Shown: positions 31,261 through 43,400 of the stretch, one piece after another
Layout of the letters: each line of letters starts with the position of its first letter
Position numbering within the stretch: position 1 is the stretch's first letter
NCBI RefSeq assembly: GCF_945859705.1
Contig: NC_079136.1
Location: forward strand, 123,284,028 to 123,348,027
DNA length: 64,000 nucleotides
Direction: 5' to 3'
From: Episyrphus balteatus
Lineage: Eukaryota > Arthropoda > Insecta > Diptera > Syrphidae
Made by a program: the position numbers and the translations under genes
The notes under the pieces: model-generated
The model's input: the letters and a program-made list of their open reading frames with translations, nothing else
Told to the model about the DNA's origin: nothing
The model's database searches: none

Positions 31261-34200
31261 AATCTTATTTCAATTGTCTATATTTCAGCTGGCTTTATCC
31301 TGGTATAAAATTATTAAAAAAATCAATTTCAGAATGAAAGCGAATATATTATTTGAAAATTTACAATAAATAATATTTAAAAAATTTGGAATTTAAATGA
31401 AAAAGATTGCCAGTTTTCTATTGTTTTACTCCTACATCTCTTTTTTTTTTTTCATTTTTTGTGGTTATTAAATTATTCACAATCAAAACACAAAACTATC
31501 CCCAGACAAATGCTCTATAGTATCTCAAAAAAAAAAAAAAAATAAATAAATAAATAAATTATTCATGCACAGTCATCTTTGTAGTGAACAAAAATTCCCT
31601 GTACACAAAAAAAAAAATAAAAAATAATTGGATGAACTTTTATAGTTTTTAAAAATTCCTTCTTCTTCATCATCATTTTTAAGAATTTTCCTTCATTCTA
31701 GAAAATAATATAAAAAAAAAATAAAAATTTCTAGTTAAAAGATTGTCCACGATGCGTTCTTATAATATTAAGGTTACTTCAAGATTCTTTTTGAGTTTTT
31801 GACAAGTGCGCGCAGTTTATATTTGTCTCTCTCTCTCCCTTTTTTTTTTTTGAGATATGATCACTTGAAGGATCAATTCAGATAAGAACTGCAGCATTTA
31901 AGTGTCAATTTATACGCATGCTCCCTCCAAAAAAACACACAAACACACACGTCAAAAATAATTTTTCTTCGAGAGAGTGAGAAAAAAAGTACGCATACGC
32001 CCGAGTGAATACCTCTCGAGAGGATAACAAATGTTCAACGATAATTCTTATTCAAAAATTGTTCATGTAGTTTTTCATTCTTCCTGTTTCTCATGTCATT
32101 TTCTATTTCTTTTTTTTTCTTATTCATCATGATTCTCTATGGTTTTGGTTTTTTTGTTTTATTTAAGTATGTTCTCGGGAGCAGAAATAGAATTTCTGTG
32201 AGTTTTTTTTTTTTCATTTTTTTTATTTTATTATTTTATACATGTGTTACTGCTGGCTGAAAAATCGAAATGTTGGAAGAGTCTTTCTTTGCCTCCTCTC
32301 TTTCTCAAGTGATCATGAAGTGATATCCCCGAAAATTCCGAACAAGAATTAAATGTAAAAAAAAAAATCGAATAAAATAAAAAAAAAGAAGAAAATATAG
32401 TGAATTTAGTTTTAATTAATTTTTTTTTTTCTCTACATAAATTTATATGCACTTAATTTTTCAATTAAGATACATATTCAAAATTTATGAGAAATTAGTT
32501 ACATATCTCATTTTCAAAAAAAAATCTTCAATTTTGAGTAATGAACATACGAAAAAATTAACAAAAAAAAAAAAATGTTACATATTTATACAAAATTTTA
32601 AAGAAAAAAAAAAAAAAAAATTAAATAAAGTGTGTGTTATGTTGAATAATGCTAAAAATACAAAATATTTTATACTCAAAAAAGACACTGCTACTCGCAA
32701 ATTGCATTACTAAGAGATGAGAAATGTTTAAATTAAAACAAACGAAAGAAAGAAAAAAAAAAAAAACTTTAATATCTCGAACTAAATTGGAATTTTTTCG
32801 ACTGTCGAACGAATGAAAGAAAAAAAAAATCGGATTCGTATTATTTAATCAATTAACTTGTACGTGACCTCGTATAAATCATGAAAAAAAAGTGTCTGTG
32901 TTTTTTCTAAAAAAAATTAAATAAAATATAATAAAAAAATATATAAAAAAAATTCAGTATCAGTGAAAAACAGTTTTTCAAAAACCAACGGCCATTAAAC
33001 TATAACCAAAAATTCTCTGATAGAAATAAAATTAAAATACAAAAAAAAAAAATGGGGGAAATTTTTGCTCATAAAGTTAGGGAAATTGACGATTGATTTT
33101 GTAGAAAAAAATATGAAAAAAATTATGTATATTTCATAAATGGCCATCTGTGAATAGAATGGAAATAAAAAAAAAAATTCTTTTTTAGTTATTTTAACTG
33201 AAGAGCTATACACCACAGTTAGGCTAGTAAAATAAAAGAAAAAAAAAAATTAAAAAGAAAAAAAAATTCATTTGAAGAAAAATCTTCTTCAAGTTGATAA
33301 AAAAGAATAGAAGAACACACACTAGAACCAACAACAACAACAGCTAAATGAAAATCTACCTCAATATGTGATTCTATTTATAACAAAGCCTAAGATATTT
33401 GTTCTTATGTTTTTTGTTGTTGTTGTGTTATTGTTGCTCTTGTTCTCACGAAAAATATTGTAGCCTGTTTTATTTATTTATTTTTTTTTTATTCCTATAT
33501 TTATATATGTAGATGAATATGTATATATTTTTTTCTGGTAGATTTTTCAAAAAAGAAAAAAAAAAAAAATAACAAAAACTGTAATGTACTTTTGCCTTCG
33601 TCATACACAATACGGTATTAATATTTTGACGTTTTTGTCGGTAAGAATATTATTTTTTTTTTTTTTGAAATTGATTGCAAGTAAATTTTGCCCCCGGAAT
33701 TTGTAAGATAAAAGAAATTTTTAATATTGCAATTTCCGTTTAAATTAAACTCTATGGAATTTCAAATTAAAAAGAATTCATTGGCTAGACGACAATTCAT
33801 AGGATTGTTGTTTTTTTTTTTTTTATTAATTCATTTATTTTTTTTTTATAGAAAACATTGTCATTTTTAACAAAATTCTAGGGAATTTGTTTATTTTATA
33901 ACTAATGATTCGTAAAATTTTGTAGCATTTGTATTTTTTTTTTTTTTCAAAATTTGTATACCAAATAACAAGTAGTAAATTAATTCACTACCAAATTTTA
34001 TAATTTTAAACTCAGTAAAATAGATTTAATTTTTTTTCAATAAACTGTATTATGAGAAATATTTCAAATTTTAATTCAATTATGAAAATTTTCTAAATTT
34101 AAATGCAAACAAATTAAAAATCTTCATTGTTTGTTCGTTATAAATTTTAATATTTAAATTAAAATTAATTGTTTTACCAAACTTTCATTTTCACATGAAA

Positions 34201-36740
34201 AACAAAAATTTCACTTTAGCCATTGAAAATAATTCAAGTCAAATATTGCAAAAAGCATAAAGCAAAAATTTGTTTAAAAGTGATTTCAAATGAAAATATA
34301 AAAAAATTCAAATTGAAATAAAAAAAAAAACCATTTTTGAATAAAATAAATCTAATTAAAAGTCTTTAACAAAATTTCATTGCGACAGTAATGAAAATAT
34401 ACATTCCAAATAATTGTGAATTTCGCTTTAAAGTAACGTAAATTTTTTCTTGCTTTAGATTTCGTTGTGCTATCTTTCATTGCGGTTTAAAAGAAATAGA
34501 TATTTTTCAAAAATTTAAGATTTTTATCAACTCTGGATATGGGAACATGGGAATGAAAGTTTTTCTCGCATTTTACTGGTATGGGTATCGGCAGTTAATT
34601 TTAAAAGGGAGATCAGCTGTAAATTTCGAAGGAAGTTCACGAACTCAGGGTAAAGAAAAATATTCCTAGGGAAACAAAATTCTCCTGAAGATTCATGATT
34701 ATTGGGTCCAGGTTTTCAAACTAGAGGAAACTATTTCACGTTAAAATTGGTTTCCTTTAAATTTTGAATTTTCATGTGTAACAAATGTTGCTCTAAAATT
34801 ATTTATATATTTAATTTGCAACATACTCTTATTTTGATTCATTTTCATGCGAAAGTTTTTGTTATCAATTCGAATTCGAATTCACTTCAACTATAATCAC
34901 AATTTTGAATGGAAAAAATATTACACTTTCTTTCCCTTATAGTGAAATAGTTACAAATATTTTGCTTGTCAATTGGATTATATGAATAATGTTTCACTTC
35001 ATTCTTATACAAAATTCAAAAAATCAGAAACTTTGAATTGTTTTTCTGAAAAATCTATTATTTTGTGTGAGTTTTTTCTTGTGAAAAATGAGCGCGTTAT
35101 TCCTATTTCAAGTGAAAAAATGTTATTTCATTTAATTAACATTGAAACCGTTTGTTGCAAAAAATTTAAGAGTTGTAAATTAAAACATTTTGAACTTCCA
35201 TAACTTTCTGGCGAATTTTGTATGTTTGCTTTTAAAGGATTTAGAATTCCACTTTACCTTGAAATTTTTCACATTCCATGAAATTCATATTTATATTAAA
35301 TTTCTTTGTGAATAAGAACTATCTGTCTATTAGTTCTTTCTTCATATTTCTAGCAGAACCTTAAAAAAATTCATGATGAATTTCATGTGAAAGATATTTA
35401 AGTTGAAGAATTTGGTAATAGCACATTTCTAAATTCTATAATTTTTCATGCGAAATTGGTTTGTGGGGCATTTTGAGTTTTCTGTTAAGATCTATAGTAA
35501 TCAAAATTAAGGAACTCAATTCAAGTGTCCGGAAGGTATTTTTTTTAGAAGTTAAAATTAATTCGAAATTTTACGTGCGAATGAATATTTTTTCATGTTT
35601 CAATTTTTCGATCAAGAAAAATTTTAAATGAAATCACAAAAATCACATTGAGGGTAAAATTTTAGTAAAATAAAAAATATTTTTCGAAGCTTTCATGTGA
35701 AAGGTATTTAATTTGAAAAAATTGGTAATAGAATTTGGTAAAGGAAAATTTTAGTAAACATAAAGATTGCGAAACATATGTATTTTAAGAAATTTTGTTC
35801 AATGAAATTTGTTTGTGCCTTCATAACTTTCAAACTTACTTTCAAACAAACCCTCTTAAGTCAAAATCTACTTCCTTTTTGAGAATGCATTTTTAGATTA
35901 GCAGAGTTTTAGTTTAAAACAATTTAAAATCCTAATAGTTAAAATAAGCAAATCAAAAAACATTTAAGACAGAAAGTCAAATTTGGCCCAAAACAAAAAA
36001 AGCAAAACATGTTAGCCAAAGTTAATTTTGTATGAAATCCAACAACTAAAAAACTTTACATACTATTCAACAAATTGTACTAAATAAAAAACAAATCCAA
36101 ATATAGAAATGAAGTAAAGAAAAATTAAAAACAACTGTTGGTGTTGATATTGTTATATTTCTGTTGTTATGAATAAGTGGTGTTTCCCTTGTTTTTTTTT
36201 TTTGTGACTATATGACTAATTTAGTGTGGGTCCAGTCTAGGTGCATAATTTGTCTGTTGGCGTCTTTGAGTCAATTGATGTCAAGAATATCATGATAAGT
36301 AATTTTTCATATTTTAAGGGTGAACGATTTTAAGGCATTTTTGACTTAAAAAAAAAAATCAATCGTAAATTTCCCAAATTTTTAAAACAAAAATTTATAT
36401 ACAATTTTATAAATAGTCTTATTGTTGAAGGATGGCTTATCTTAAAATCACACAAAACGTTTCACAAATTTTCTTCATTTTAATTAATAAATCGCTGCAT
36501 TAATATAAATAATATACAAAAACAAAAAAAAAAAAATAAAAAAAAAATGTATTTGATGACTCACATTTTAAATATTACTCATAGAAACTTTTTAAAAATT
36601 TGTAATTTATCAAAAAGTGTTAAAAGAAAAAATTAATATTCCTTAAAATTGTGTTTAAAAATCAATATAATTCTTTCCTTGCAAATAAACATAAAACATA
36701 TCGAATTAAAAAAAAAAAAAAATAACGAAAATATACATCA
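31260..36740. other. AT-rich region upstream of junctophilin
   Basis: Mostly A/T homopolymer-rich sequence. Between 34200 and 35780, TTCATGTGAAA-like words recur, and TGTGAAAGATATTTAAGTTG (35390) resembles TGTGAAAGGTATTTAATTTG (35696). No gene seen. Confidence 0.4.
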
Positions 36741-36744
36741 TACT

Positions 36745-37145
36745 CATTCAAATGATAAAAAAGAGATTTAAAATTCGTAACTGTAATCAAAATAAAATCA
36801 CTAAAGCCATCATCATTCGAAGAAAACCAAAAAAGCTCAAAAAGCTCATCAACAATTACGACGACGATAGGAAACCTTGGAAAAAGGAGCCAACCAAAAC
36901 AACAACAAAACAACTCCAACAAAAACAACAACAACAATATCCACCACCATCCAATTTTTATAACCACGGCAATCTCAATACAAAGTTGACAAGTGCAAAC
37001 AGTGGATTTCAAAAAGCAGGTCCTTAACCATCATCATCATAAAGCAGAGAGTCCTATCTACACATTTATATAAAAAAAAAAAAAAATAGAAAAAAATAAA
37101 GAGCAAGAGCGAAAGAATAATATTATAAGGATTTAGGACAAAAAC
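36745..37145 (+). other. Likely 5' leader of junctophilin
   Basis: Less AT-rich than its left flank, with CAA-rich stretches typical of fly leaders. It contains a 91-codon upstream open frame (36752-37027) that ends 118 bases before the jp start. Whether all of it is transcribed, and where an upstream intron ends, cannot be told. Confidence 0.4.
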
Positions 37146-37447
37146 ATGCAGCAGCAACAGCAACAAGGCGACATTCAGAATGGTGGTGGTGGTCAGGCTA
37201 TGAGTGGTGGTGGTGGTGGTGGTGCTTTAGCGAGTACCAATTCACCACCAGGAACTTATGGCACAAGTAAACGAGCACAAATAAGTGGAGGACGTTTTGA
37301 TTTTGAAGACGGAGGAACATATTGTGGTGGTTGGGATGACGGCAAAGCTCATGGCCATGGTGTTTGCACTGGACCCAAGCACCAAGGTGCGTATGCTGGC
37401 GCATGGAATTATGGATTTGAATTGTCCGGCGTTTACATTTGGCCAAG
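37146..37447 (+). CDS. jp: jp exon 1: start, MORN I-II region
   Basis: Residues 1-100 plus two bases. It starts MQQQQQQGDIQNGGGG and holds the family-diagnostic GGRFDFEDGGTYCGGW and KAHGHGVCTGPK. The donor is CCAAG|GTTAGT. The next ATG in frame is within the Gly-rich leader, so a shorter start is possible. Confidence 0.95.
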
Positions 37448-40400
37448 GTTAGTATTGAAATTTATTGTTATTTTACTTTTTCTTTTTTCTAATGCATAGA
37501 ACAGGACATTTACATTTATAGTTTTTGCAATCGTTTAAAAACATAACAATAAAAAATAATTGGCCTTTGAATAAAACGGAATCGGTTTAAAGGGGTAGAA
37601 AGAAACAAGTGCGTTTAAGGGTTATTATTGTTGAATATATGCTTGTTTGGAGTCTAATTATGGGTAAAGCACAAAGAGTGGCCTTGAATTTCTTGAGAAA
37701 ATGTTCACACTTCAATGCTTTTTATATGTGAATGATATACGTACCTAATATAAGAAAATTAGAAAAAAAGAATGTTTGAGGAAACAATGCAAAAAGAAAA
37801 TAATTTGTCAGAGCTGATTTGTTAAAGGGGATTTTGTAGCTTCATAAAGCAAAAACTTGAGAAGTGAGATAATCATTTAACATGAGAGTTTGATGAAAAT
37901 TGCATGTCTTATTTTTGATTCCTCAAATTAAATATCAAAAAAATGATTCAAAGCTAAAAAGATGAGAGAACTGATTTTTGAAAATTTGTGTGCTGTTTTT
38001 TTCGTCATGTCGTCTGTCCGCCCGTGCGTCTGTTTGTCCATCTGATCATCATGAAGCTAGGTCTTTTTTGCATGATTTCCAACACCAATATTTTTTTTTT
38101 TTTTTTTATAACTCTCATAAGTCATAAATAAAGTTTTCGATGTATTCCAATTTTCTCGAAAATGGCGCTAAGTCGATTTCGTTTAAATTTGGTGCACCAG
38201 TGTTGCCAAGAAAATGTTTTGAAAAATTTGTGAAAACGACGAAAAAAAAATCTGTCAGCTAAAATTAATTTCGAGAGTAATTTTCTTCGCTGAAATTGTT
38301 AGCAATAGCTTCTTCTAAGGATTTGTTTCTTCATTTCTTTTTTCTTTGGCTTTTTCCATTTGAGAAAAAGCAATCTTATTAAGAAAACTTAACGTTATCT
38401 TGATTTCTGACTTTCTCCTAAGCGACACGACCGATTTCAATGAAATTTTTTACAAAAACATTTTATGTTATGTTTAAATTTAAAAAAAATATTCAAAAAA
38501 TTAGTTTTTGGATTAAAAAAAACAAGCAAAAACAATTTTTTTTTGGAATATCAATTTTTTGAAAAATTTTTTTCAATATGTCGATCAGTATTTCATTTTG
38601 AATGGTACTTCAATTTTCATTTTACATTTTTAATGTTAAAAAAAGTATTTTTTTTTTGTTAACGACTTCAACGATTTAAAAAAAAAATTGTTTTCTTAAA
38701 ATTCTTTGTTATACAAGAAATGAAAAGAAATAACACTGGTCAACAAAATTTAACTTTTTTTTTGCCACAAGAACCCAAATATACTTTTCTAGTAGTTTTT
38801 GGGGTGCTGAATCCAAATCTGAAGTCAGAAAAATTTGATTGGCCTTCGTTTTTGAAATATTACCGTTAGAAAATGTCAAAAAACGTAATTTTGGCTGTTT
38901 TCGAGGTTCTGTTTTTATGTGGGGTAATTCATTATAAACAAATTTGTAATGGTTATTATAAGAACAGATATTCTTCTTTCAAAAACTGTTTAAATTTTCC
39001 CGATATCTCTTTTATTGCTCGAGATATCTTTAGTTTCATTTAATAAGTCAAAGAGAAACTAAACTTAATCTAAAGTTTAAGTCACTGGCCACAGAATTTT
39101 TGCCACAAGAACCAAAATATACTTTTCTGAAGGTTTTTGAGTTGCTGAACTCAAATCCGCAATCGGAAAAATTCTATTAGCCTCCGTTCTTGAAATATAA
39201 CCGTTATAAAAAAAACCCTTTTTTGCATTTTATAACGGTAATATTTTAAGAACGAAAGCTAATAGAATTTTTCTGATTGTGGATTCGAGTTCAGCAACCC
39301 AAAAACCTTCAGAAAAGTATATTTTGATTCTTGTGGCAAAAAAAGTGTAATTTGGTTGGCCAGTGCGTTGTTTCTGATTCAAAGACCGCTACTTAAATTT
39401 TAAATATCTCGGGCAATAAAAGAGATATCGGAAAGATTTAAACATTTTTTGAATGAATAAAACTAGCACAATTAATTACTCCACATAAAAACATAACCTC
39501 GAAAACAGCCAAAATTACGTTTTTTGACATTTTCTAACGGTAATATTTCAAAAACGAAGGCCAATAAAATTTTTCTGACTTCAGATTCGGATTCAGCACT
39601 CCAAAAACAACTAGAAAAGTATATTTTGGTTCTTGTGGCAAAAACCTTGTTGACCAGTGTAATTAAAGTGATTTTTTGAAACTTTTAATCAAATTTTATA
39701 ATAGTTTTGTTTTCAAATTAAAAAAAAAAAATCTTATAGGAATTTTTTTAAAAAGCTTTAATATTCTCAGGAAAAAAGTGCATGCGACCCACTCGCGCAT
39801 TCTATTTTTTTTTAGGACTAAAATAAACGGTACTTGTCATACAACCAAAATACAAAAATACGCTACTGAAGTTATACCACTCACTCACTTAAATTTACTT
39901 AGAAAGTTCGCACCATAAGAAAAAAAACTATTTTAAAATAATTATTAAAACTATAGATGTAATCCTTTGGACATTCTTGTCAAATAGTACAACACAACAT
40001 GAGAACATAAAAAAAAATGTTTTTTTTTTTTGCTTTTTTTGATGAAATTTCATCGAGTTTAAAATATTCTAGCTCTTTTTGTAGATGTCTCGTAGACTTG
40101 ATCGATATATATATTTTGAGCTAAGACAATAAGCTTTCAGATGGTGTAGGTTGTTATAGGGAAGAAAATGGATTTAATAGCGTGAGTAGATAAAAATACG
40201 TGTTTTTTTTCGCTTTTTTTTGATGGAAATTGATCGAGTTCAAAAAATTCTAGATCTTTTTGTAGATGTCTCATAGACATAATTAATGAATATATTTTGA
40301 GCTTGGACAATAAGCTTTTAGATGGTATACATTTTTTTATAGGTTGTTAGGCAAAAAAATGCATTTAATAGCGTGAGAAGACAAAAATACGTGTTTTTTT

Positions 40401-43400
40401 TCGCTTTTTTTGATGGAAATTAAATATTTTTCATCAAAACATTTTTATATAACGAAGCAATAATATTTATATATTTATTATATTTTGATTTCATTTTGTT
40501 TTTATATATCATCGGGGTCATAAAATTAACCACCGGATAGTTACAGCTTACAAGTCGTAAAATTTTTCCATTATCATTCCTACTATAAATATTATTTTGA
40601 CTTAATTTTACGTTTGGGCCACGTGCCGTTTAGACTGGTGAATTTTTCTTACATAGAGCAACAAGAAAAATAGATTTTTTTTTGATAGGTGGTATGCATG
40701 CCACTTTGAATTTTGAAAATAAAATTTTCAGGTTCATATAATATACATGGAAATTTAATAAAAATTTGACTAAGGACATGTTTTTGTGAAACGAGAAAAT
40801 AATATTAAAGTTATTTCCAAAAAAACAGCTGTCCTAATACGTTGAATAGTTCTATGAATAAAAGCAGTCAGATTATTTGCTAAAATGTTTGAGCATTTTC
40901 AACATTACCCAGTTTTTTTTTTTTTTTTATTTTCTGTCAAATGACATCGTCTTAGAATTTATTTTCTTATATAAAAAAGCTATTTGCATTTTCTCATTGA
41001 AAAAGTTTTTTTTTTTTTGTCTCCTTTTTCTATGAAAACTGAATGGAATTTCTAAAAGTCCCTGATGGCACGTATGAGATTAGAATAAAAATGCTTCGAG
41101 GCCTTCAAATTGAACGCGATTCAAGTGTGACACAGAGCAAAGGCTCGCACGACTGCATTTCAAGAAGTAAAATTATGAGTAGTATATCGTCGAATCATCG
41201 AAAACAATCTTGATTATTTTATATCTCCCCAACAATAATTTAATATATTTTTTCAAATCGATGAAGAAAGAACAAAAAGAAAATAAAAACCTTTAAAGAA
41301 ATTTCTATAATATACGAATTTGGAGAGAGCTCTTGAAATTTTGTATGTTTTGAAAATTTATTAGCTTTAATCTTTAATTTTATTCCGCGTGAATGCATTT
41401 TACCTCCTGTTGTTATTTCAATAAATTTGTTTATGAAATTTTTAAAACTTTAGCCGATATAATGAATTGCTACGATAATAATATACATGTAAGCATTATA
41501 GTTCTTAAAGATTTTAGGTACACATACTTTTAGTGTATTAGTATACCTAAATCAATGAAAATTTAGTTTTTTTTTTGTCGATAAATGAATCCAGAAAATT
41601 GATAGTCGATAAGTTTATTTGTATTTCATGAAAAATTGTTATTTAGAAGTTTGGATTTTTATTTTTAGCCAGATGTACATAATATTCAATGAATTGGTCG
41701 TTCCTATGTCTATATAGAAATTTAATTGAAATACAAAAACCTATATCGTCCAGTCATCAAATACATTATATACAAAAACGTTAAAGCTGATGCTGATTCT
41801 TTTTTATTGTTAGGAATTTGATTGAATTCAATATAATAAAATTTGAAATAATTTTTCTTTCCTTTCGGCATTAAACATATACACAAACAAAAAAAGCATC
41901 GAAAAAGTCATAAAAGATTTAATGGATTTTAAGAATGGCGCCTCGCCTTTATCGACGTTTGAAATCAAATAAATGCAAAAACAATTTTTATTTTCTAATT
42001 GAAATTTTTAAATTTTGAAGAAATATAATTGGTATATCTATTATTATTAAATAGAATTGAATTGAATTGTAAACATCTCCCGATATGAGGCTTAGAGTAC
42101 TGGAATAGTAGGCTATTGAATAGGGATCGGGTCAAAATTCTGGCTTCAAAATTCTGCTTTTCAAAATTCTGCTTTTTTTCTATTCTGCTTTTCAAAATTC
42201 TGCTTTTTAAAATTCTGCTTTTCAAAATTCTGCCATTATACATATTATACTTGAACGAAAAAATTCTGCCAATTCCGTTTTTTTTTTATAGCATATGCGC
42301 TGACTAAAGAAAAATACACCTCATCAATGTAATTCAACATTGATACTCTCCTAAATTTTTTTGTTTAAGTGTCGCAAATATTTTTTAAAATGCATAGACT
42401 GACTTTCTTTCAATTAAAATCTATAACTTATTGGAACCGATGTTGTTTGATACAAGATATTCCTTTTCTTATTAAAATTTTTGAATATTCATCCTTATTT
42501 GACAAATTAAAAAAAATTAAATTATTTTCGGAAATGTTTGGTATTAAAAACCTTTTCTTAATATTTTCAAATTTATTCATTTATAAAACAAAAATTAATA
42601 TGCATTCAAAGAATGAAAAATTATTATTTAGGCAAGTAATCAAATAAGCAGATAATTTTTCAGAAGATGATTTTACAGAATTTTGCAAAAAAATTAAAAA
42701 AGTGCGCGCTTTTTAACATTTTCCAAACCCTTTTTTAATTTTGTGCAGAATTTTGAAAAACAGAATTATGAAAATCAGAGTTTTGAAAAACAGAATTTTG
42801 AAAAGCAGAATTTTGAAAGCAGAATTTTGTAAAGCAGAATTTTGAAAGCAGTATTTTGACAAAAGAATTTTGACCGCGGCAGAATTTTGACCCGAACCCT
42901 ATTGAATACACTGAAATTTTAGGGAAAATAAAGAACAACTCTATTAAATTTACCTACGGTTTTTTTATTACCGACTTTATAAGTTTTCATAAAACATTAA
43001 TTAAAATCACTAAATCCCCTAACACATTTCCGACAAAAATGCGTTCACACTGCGTATTGGTAATTTTTAATATTTTTGACATAACTTCAAAATCAAGTCA
43101 AGATTTTCAATTAAATAAATAGCTTAGGAAATTCATTTAAATAAAAAGACATGGATTTTGAAATTTTTCTTCTACTCGATTTAAGCATTTTTGGATCGAT
43201 TAGTGTAATCGGTGCTTTTGTACTTCTTTAAGATTTTGTGTTTCAAAAAAGTGTAAATTGTCGAACTACAACAACTTGGGCCACTTCATTTCTTCTTTCT
43301 AATAAACTTTAAACTTTTCTCCCACAACTAATACATATCGTCGGTCTCATAAGAAAACCTTGTAACTCCCAAAATCAAAATTTTACAGGAGAGACGAAAG

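Noticed and set aside
36752..37027. 91-codon frame as a separate small protein
   Set aside because: Low-complexity Lys/Gln-rich, with no family recognised; best read as part of the jp leader.
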